Shown here: piece after piece, positions 59,701 through 64,000 of the stretch
How the letters are laid out: each line of letters begins with the position of its first letter
How positions within the stretch are numbered: position 1 is the first letter of the stretch
Source of the DNA: Acidobacteriota bacterium
GTDB lineage: Bacteria > Acidobacteriota > Thermoanaerobaculia > Multivoradales > JBCCEF01
Direction of reading: 5' to 3'
NCBI GenBank assembly: GCA_039028635.1
Contig: JBCCHV010000036.1
Location: 1-64,000 of the forward strand
DNA length: 64,000 bases
Made by a program: the position numbers and the translations under genes
The notes under the pieces: generated by a model
Told to the model about the DNA's origin: nothing
The model's database searches: none
The model's input: only the letters and a program-made list of their open reading frames with translations

Positions 59701-62700
59701 ATCACGATTCGCAACCTGAGCGCCACCAGCACCGTTTCGTCCTTGAGCTTCACGGACGACCTCGACGCGGTGCTCACCGGGCTGGTGGCCACGGGGCTAC
59801 CGCTCGCCGATGTCTGCGGCGGCGGCTCGATGATCTCTGGGACATCGTTCCTGACCTTCACCGGCGGCACTCTGTTGCCGGGTGGCTCGTGCACCATTCC
59901 GGTGCCGGTGCAGATTCCGGCTACCGCCGCGGCTGGCACCTATCCCAACACCACGAGCGACCTCTTCCAGGCCGGTGTTCCGGTGGCTCAGCCGGCGACC
60001 GCGGACCTGGTGGTCAACCCGTCGCCGACCTTCGCCAAGGACTTCGCGCCCAACTTCATCGGTTTGGGGCAGGTCAGCCAGTTGACCCTCGCCATCGGCA
60101 ACACGGCGAGCACCGTCAGCGTGGCGATGCTCGACTTCACCGACAACTTGCCGGCCGGGGTGGCCGTGTCGACGCCGGCGAATGCCTCTACCACTTGCCT
60201 TGGCGGCACGCTGACGGCGGTGGCCGGCAGCGGCACGATCGCCTACACCGGGGGCAGCGTCGCCGCTGGAGCCGTTTGTACGGTGACGGTCGATGTCACC
60301 GGCACGGCCGTCGGCGTGCACGTCAATCTCACCGGAGATCTGACTTCCGATGCCGGTAACAGCGGGACCGCGACGGATACCTTGACGGTGAATCCGCAGA
60401 AGGACTTCCAGAAGGCCTTCGCGCCGACCACCATCGACGTCGGTGGCGTCAGCACGCTGACCTTCACCATCGACAACGGTGGCAGCACGGTGGCAGCGAC
60501 GGGGCTGGCCTTCACCGATACCTTCCCGGCCGGGATGACCGTCGCCACTCCGGCGAACGCCTCGACCACCTGCACCGGTGGCACGATCACGGCGGCGCCG
60601 GGAAGCGGTTCGGTGAGCTACTCCGGTGGCAGTGTCGCGGCCGGCGCCACCTGCACTCTGCAGGTCGACGTCACCTCGTTGACGCCGGGTTCCAACCTCA
60701 ACACCAGTGGCAACCTCACCTCGTCCCTGGGCCAGGGCGGCCAGGCGACCTCGAGCCTGCAGGTCGACTACGTCCTGCCGACCTTCGCCAAGGCCTTCGC
60801 GCCGCAGTTCATCGGCCTGGGCCAGGTCAGCACGCTGACCTTCACGATCGACAACAGCAACCCGATCGCGGTCGCCAATCTGGCCTTCGTCGACAACCTG
60901 CCGGCCGGGACCGAGGTTTCGAGCCCGGCGAACGCCGCGACCACCTGTACTGGTGGCACGCTGACGGCGGTGGCCGGCAGCGGCACGATCAGCTACAGCG
61001 GCGGCACGGTGGCGGCGTCTTCGAGCTGTACGGTGACGGTCGACATCACCGGTACGGCGGTCGGGGTGCAGAACAACGTCAGCGGTGATCTGACCTCTGA
61101 TGCCGGCAATAGCGGCAACGCCACGGACAGCGTCACGGTCAACCCGCAAAAGGCCTTCTCGAAGGCCTTCGTGCCGGCGACCATCAATCTCGGCGATACC
61201 AGCACGCTGACCTTCACCATCGACAACTCCGCCAGCACGGTGGCCGCTACCGGCCTCGATTTCACCGATGTCTTCCCGACCGGGATGACGGTGGCGACGC
61301 CGCCCAACGCGTCGACCACCTGCACCGGCGGCACCCTGACGGCGGTGCAAGGCAGTGGCTCGGTGAGCTACACCGGTGGCACCGTGGCGGCGGGCGCGAC
61401 CTGCACCGTGCAGGTCGACGTGACCTCGCTGACGCCGGGAGCGAATCTCAACGTCAGCGGCAACCTGACCTCGTCGCTGGGCCAGGGAGAAACCGCATCG
61501 GCGACGCTGACCGCCAACTACCAGGCGCTGACCTTCGCCAAGGCCTTCGCGCCGAACCCGATCACCGTGGGTGACGTCAGCACGCTGACCTTCAGCATCG
61601 AGAATCCCAACCCGATCGCCGTCGGCACGCTGGCCTTCACGGACGTGCTGCCCACCGGCGTGGTGGTGGCCAGTCCGCCCAACGCGGCGAGCACTTGCCT
61701 GGGAACGGTGACGGCGACGGCCGGTAGCGGCACCATCGGCTTCAGCGGCGGCACGGTGGCGGCGAGCGCGAACTGCACGATCGACGTCGACGTCACCAGC
61801 GACACCGAGGGGCTCTACGCCAACACCACCGGCGACCTGACCTCCGAGGCCGGCTCCACCGGACCGGCGACGGACACCCTTTCGGTGGTCGAGGGCGTGA
61901 TGATCAGCAAGGCCTTCCTCGGCAACCCGGTGCTGCGCGGTGGCGCGATCGATCTCGAGTTCACCATCACTGGCCTGGCTGCCTTTGCCACCACCGACAT
62001 CGCCTTCACGGATGATCTCGGTGCGGTGGTGCCGGGCCTGGAGGCGGTCGGATTGCCGGCGGCGGATGTCTGCGGCGCCGGCTCGACGCTCGCCGGTACC
62101 GCGGTCATTTCACTCACTGGGGGTAGCCTCGCGGCCGGAGGATCCTGCACCTTCACGGTGACGGTGCTGCTGCCGCCGGATGCCGCCGAAGGCACCTTCA
62201 CCAACACCACCTCGGCGGTCACCGCGACCGCCGCCGGCGTTGGGGTGACCGGCAACTCCGCCTCGGCGGATCTCGAGGTGGTCTACCTCGAGTTCGAGAA
62301 GGTGTTCGCCACCGGCGGCGTGATCGGTGGCTTCCCGACGATGCTGACCTTCACCATCACCAACCCGGATGCCAACAACACCGTCACCGGGATCACCTTC
62401 ACCGATGACCTCGATGCGGTGATTCCGGGGATGGCGGCGATCGGTCTGCCGGCGAGCGACGTCTGCGGCGCCGGCTCGCTGCTCGACGGCACCTCGCTGA
62501 TCGCGCTGACGGACGGCACTCTGGCGCCTTCCGGCTCTTGCTCCTTCGATGTCGAGGTGCTGGTGCCGGAGTCGACTCCGACTGGCATCTACACCAACGT
62601 CACCAGCATCCTCGATGCGGTGGTCGACGGCGTTCCGGTGAGCGGTGATCCCGCCGACGTCGCGATCGCCGACCTCAACGTCAACGGCAACGTCCTGGCG

Positions 62701-62787
62701 ATTCCGACCCTCGGGACCTGGGGCCTGCTGCTGATGGTCATCGGGCTGGGACTGTTCGCCATCCGCCGGATCCGGATCGCCGCCTGA
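56770..62787 (+). CDS. Giant secreted DUF11-type repeat protein with IPTL-CTERM sorting tail
   Basis: This 2005-residue protein starts at GTG with a GGAGAGAGAGG site upstream. A signal peptide (about 1-29, ending AQAQ) is followed by fifteen Ig-like DUF11/conserved-repeat units. Two are of type a (SKSFELGTTG, SKVFSPDTIS), six of type b (KxFTDDPVxPGDTVTLEF), five of type a again (FAKAFAPxxIxxGxVSTLTF) and two of type b. The C-terminus, IPTLGTWGLLLMVIGLGLFAIRRIRIAA, is an IPTL-CTERM signal: motif, one membrane segment, then a basic patch. Such tails are thought to be processed by an exosortase-like system, none of which is in the window. It is probably a surface or matrix protein. A strong terminator follows. 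Confidence 0.9.
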   Translation: MNSFLMRRGVLVLFTVMALCGATAAQAQPGFSKSFELGTTGPDTVVALTFTIDNGDSGSAVTDLAFTDTLPAALTIADPPRASSDCTGATLTAPAGGSTITFSDGAVSAFGICTVQVDVTGSAAGTHTNISGDLTSSAGNSGTAMASLTINASLVSFSKVFSPDTISLGGRSTLTFTIDANTESPGFAGLTITDDLPTGVVIAGPANVSTTCEGGVFDAVPGSSVFGYSGADASDAGIPMDGNCTVQVDVIGLALGTSVNSSDFLTYRNNLFQFFTTGRATDVLTVTGGDLTLRKDFTDDPVLPGDTVTLEFTLTNRSRTEAVTGLTFTDDLDATLTGLVATGLPASDVCGAGSTLSGTSTLTLAGGNLPAEGSCTFSVTLQVPAGAAPASYPNTTSTVSGTRGGSPVSGEAASEILVVTDGPTLTKTFLTNPVGAGDTVTLEFTITNNSATATASDFFFTDDLGGFISGVTASSLPAIGFCGAGSFAFTFINSGSLNLQITGGSLAASASCTFSVDLLIPVGTPVGTYLNTTSAITADVGGTFRTGNVATDDLAVVGAPRLQKSFTDDPVDPGDTVTLEFTLTHDEAAPADATAITFTDNLAGVITGLEATGLPASDVCGTGSTLSGTSLLTLSGGTLAPGASCTFSVTLQVPASAIPGAFVNITSSVTATVSGVTAIGGGAQDTLLIGGLTFTKEFTDDPVIPGDLVTLEFTISNGSTLDATNLMFSDNLGATLSGLAVEGALPTAPCGAGSVLGTSGPTVLVFQNGSLTAGTSCTFSITARVPGGAASGFYNNSTSNLSGAIGGGGAFIPPALDVLEVSSTQLSLTKEFTDDPVAPGGTATLEFTLTNLDAANAATGIAFTDDLDAALTGLTAVTLPAAGFCGAGSSIVGSGLLSVAGANLPAGGSCTFSVTVQVPAAVSLGSTATNTTSSVSGTIGGLAVTGDPASDVLLIDFLEFTKSFSGDTAPGRSETLSITIRNLSATSTVSSLSFTDDLDAVLTGLVATGLPLADVCGGGSMISGTSFLTFTGGTLLPGGSCTIPVPVQIPATAAAGTYPNTTSDLFQAGVPVAQPATADLVVNPSPTFAKDFAPNFIGLGQVSQLTLAIGNTASTVSVAMLDFTDNLPAGVAVSTPANASTTCLGGTLTAVAGSGTIAYTGGSVAAGAVCTVTVDVTGTAVGVHVNLTGDLTSDAGNSGTATDTLTVNPQKDFQKAFAPTTIDVGGVSTLTFTIDNGGSTVAATGLAFTDTFPAGMTVATPANASTTCTGGTITAAPGSGSVSYSGGSVAAGATCTLQVDVTSLTPGSNLNTSGNLTSSLGQGGQATSSLQVDYVLPTFAKAFAPQFIGLGQVSTLTFTIDNSNPIAVANLAFVDNLPAGTEVSSPANAATTCTGGTLTAVAGSGTISYSGGTVAASSSCTVTVDITGTAVGVQNNVSGDLTSDAGNSGNATDSVTVNPQKAFSKAFVPATINLGDTSTLTFTIDNSASTVAATGLDFTDVFPTGMTVATPPNASTTCTGGTLTAVQGSGSVSYTGGTVAAGATCTVQVDVTSLTPGANLNVSGNLTSSLGQGETASATLTANYQALTFAKAFAPNPITVGDVSTLTFSIENPNPIAVGTLAFTDVLPTGVVVASPPNAASTCLGTVTATAGSGTIGFSGGTVAASANCTIDVDVTSDTEGLYANTTGDLTSEAGSTGPATDTLSVVEGVMISKAFLGNPVLRGGAIDLEFTITGLAAFATTDIAFTDDLGAVVPGLEAVGLPAADVCGAGSTLAGTAVISLTGGSLAAGGSCTFTVTVLLPPDAAEGTFTNTTSAVTATAAGVGVTGNSASADLEVVYLEFEKVFATGGVIGGFPTMLTFTITNPDANNTVTGITFTDDLDAVIPGMAAIGLPASDVCGAGSLLDGTSLIALTDGTLAPSGSCSFDVEVLVPESTPTGIYTNVTSILDAVVDGVPVSGDPADVAIADLNVNGNVLAIPTLGTWGLLLMVIGLGLFAIRRIRIAA
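60031..61533 (+). repeat. Higher-order 750-bp tandem coding repeat
   Basis: The segment TTCGCCAAGG that starts one repeat type recurs at 60031, 60784 and 61534 (753 and 750 bp apart). The alternate type starts at 60406 and 61156 (750 bp apart). Two different 125-residue units therefore duplicated together as a 250-residue block. Confidence 0.8.
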
Positions 62788-62813
62788 GGCGCACCTGACG
62801 AAGGACCCTCGAA

Positions 62814-62844
62814 CGGCCCCGGAATCCGGGGCCGTTTTTCTTTT
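62814..62844 (+). terminator. Rho-independent terminator after the IPTL-CTERM gene
   Basis: CGGCCCCGGA and TCCGGGGCCG form a 10-bp perfect stem with a one-base loop centre (62814-62834), followed by TTTTTCTTTT. Confidence 0.92.
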
Positions 62845-62918
62845 CTCGACAGGTTCGGTTCGAACCGCGTGTCTTTCCTCGGTGGGAGGACGGGTAGGGC
62901 CTCAGACCTCGAGGAGCC

Positions 62919-63971
62919 TCACACTGGATTTCGGGTCGGGTGGTCGAAAAGGTAAACCAGGTTCAGCTCGCAGGCTAAATGTTCTTGGAACTGCGTCAGT
63001 GAAATCATGATCTCGGTGCCGTCCGGCAGCTCTTCGCGGTGAACGAAGGGGAAGTCGTAGTGACTGACGTTGAGATCGTGCGCGCTGACTTCCCATTTCA
63101 CCGCCGGAACCTCGCCATTCGGAAGGTTCCCATCACCGAGGAGCCGATTCGGCATCGTTGAAGGATCGAGCTTCGGAGCAAGCGCCGGGTTTGGCTCTGA
63201 GATCGAAACAATCAGCTCGATCTCTTTGGCGTCTCGATCGACCCCTGCGACTTCCAGGTGAACGAGCCTCTGGGTCGAGGTGTTTCCCGCTGGAATGTCG
63301 ATGATTTGGTGGATGACGACATTGCGGTTGTCGTTCTCCTCGACCTCATCCTCACCGCGGAGAGGCTGGTCTTCGACGCCACTGTCCAGGGATTGGTCGC
63401 CTTGAAGGTCCTCAAAGAAAACCGACCCACTCAGCCTCTCACCCTGAGATGCAAGGGCTGCCAGTTGCTGCCGATGAATACTCTCCGAAAGATTGTCGAG
63501 CTGATCTCGGAGAGGGCCCGTTTCCGCACAGAGGGCGGGCTCGCCGCACAAGGCGACGAGTCGACGGTGCACGTGTCGAAACAGGGGACCGACATCGAAT
63601 GAGTCGTGAAAAATACTGGCAATCAGGTCTAGTTGCATGACGAGGTTTTCGAGCTCTTTCAAGTCGGCGCGGTCCGTTTCCGAAGTGGATTGACCGTCGA
63701 GAGACTTGGCTTCCGGAACCAAGAAGGCGCTCATGATGGCATCGACAACCTGCCTTTGGTTGCGGTTCTGGATCTCCTCTCGAGCTTTCATGAGCTCGAT
63801 CTGCTGGTGATTTTCGGCAGCCTCTAGCTGCCGCTGCTCGAAGATGGCACTCGCCTTGAATCCCAAGATTGCGGCAATCATGGCGGCGAGAATGGCTCCC
63901 AGGGGCTTGAGGAGAATCTCCGCTTTGTCCCAGCGGTCCTTCGCGAAGAAGCTATCGTCGACGTAGGTCAT
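62919..63971 (-). CDS. Membrane-anchored protein of unknown function
   Basis: This 350-residue protein has a single membrane segment at about 21-40 (LKPLGAILAAMIAAILGF). A coiled-coil helix follows (about 42-78: FEQRQLEAAENHQQIELMKAREEIQNRNQRQ), then a helical region to about 185, an acidic linker (about 195-225), and a C-terminal beta-rich domain of about 125 residues (VVIHQIIDIPAGNTSTQRLVHLEVAGVDRDAKEIELIVSISEP...). GC content and codon use are lower than in neighbours, so it may be a recent arrival. No family recognised. The start lies near the window end; what lies upstream is unknown. Confidence 0.65.
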   Translation of the reverse strand: MTYVDDSFFAKDRWDKAEILLKPLGAILAAMIAAILGFKASAIFEQRQLEAAENHQQIELMKAREEIQNRNQRQVVDAIMSAFLVPEAKSLDGQSTSETDRADLKELENLVMQLDLIASIFHDSFDVGPLFRHVHRRLVALCGEPALCAETGPLRDQLDNLSESIHRQQLAALASQGERLSGSVFFEDLQGDQSLDSGVEDQPLRGEDEVEENDNRNVVIHQIIDIPAGNTSTQRLVHLEVAGVDRDAKEIELIVSISEPNPALAPKLDPSTMPNRLLGDGNLPNGEVPAVKWEVSAHDLNVSHYDFPFVHREELPDGTEIMISLTQFQEHLACELNLVYLFDHPTRNPV

Positions 63972-64000
63972 ATTTGCCGCTCGCGGTCTTGACGATTTCG

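Overview
The window is high-GC DNA (roughly two thirds G+C) from a Gram-negative bacterium. It carries a MacAB-type export operon, a DUF481 outer-membrane protein and many large secreted repeat proteins. GTG and TTG starts are common. The IPTL-type sorting tail, the FxDGFESGxTSxWS C-termini, the TPR-linked Ser/Thr kinase and the FHA-type sigma-54 activator together suggest Acidobacteriota (Thermoanaerobaculia-like). That assignment is an inference from gene style; no rRNA is present. I found no tRNA, rRNA, CRISPR array, phage or transposase.

Layout. 0.4-4.9 kb: MacB-like ATPase, two permeases and an adaptor (minus strand). 5.1-7.6 kb: secreted metzincin-like protease. 7.6-11.5 kb: YhbY, then an enolase-superfamily epimerase, a DUF481 protein and a DUF1611 protein that together resemble the DgcA/DgcN D-glutamate pathway. 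11.6-21 kb (minus): subtilase, esterase, queA, MFS exporter and a peptide-type ABC importer lacking its ATPases. 21.1-24.4 kb: Hsp20, a histidine kinase, a hydrolase and a zinc ribbon. 24.5-28.1 kb: the operon rplU-rpmA-obgE-nadD-rsfS, ending in a sigma-54-activator-like protein with degenerate ATPase motifs. 28.2-34.2 kb: wHTH-TPR regulator, Spy-like protein with a CpxRA-like two-component system, small membrane protein and hydrolase. 34.2-46.1 kb: a giant Ig-repeat secreted protein facing a Ser/Thr kinase and FHA activator operon. 46-54.7 kb: DUF2891 and a run of secreted, partly Cys-rich proteins. 54.9-56.6 kb: GNAT and aminotransferase. 56.8-62.8 kb: a 2005-residue DUF11-type repeat protein with an IPTL-CTERM tail. 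62.9-64 kb: a membrane-anchored unknown.

The most interesting result is an apparent self-contained sigma-54 circuit at 34.4-46.05 kb. Two near-identical -24/-12 promoters (TGGCAGGGGWCTTGCT) drive the giant Ig-repeat gene and the convergent kinase/FHA-activator operon. Each has a TGCGCG-N4-CGCGCR dyad centred 107-108 bp upstream of its -24 GG, as expected for an enhancer. The activator itself has RVATGV in place of the canonical GAFTGA loop.

The second notable result is a family of CTAG-bounded, MITE-like structured repeats (1-93, 20964-21009, 23142-23364, 53737-53934). Two copies keep their hairpins through a compensatory base-pair change, and their CTAG ends supply the stop codons of the neighbouring genes.
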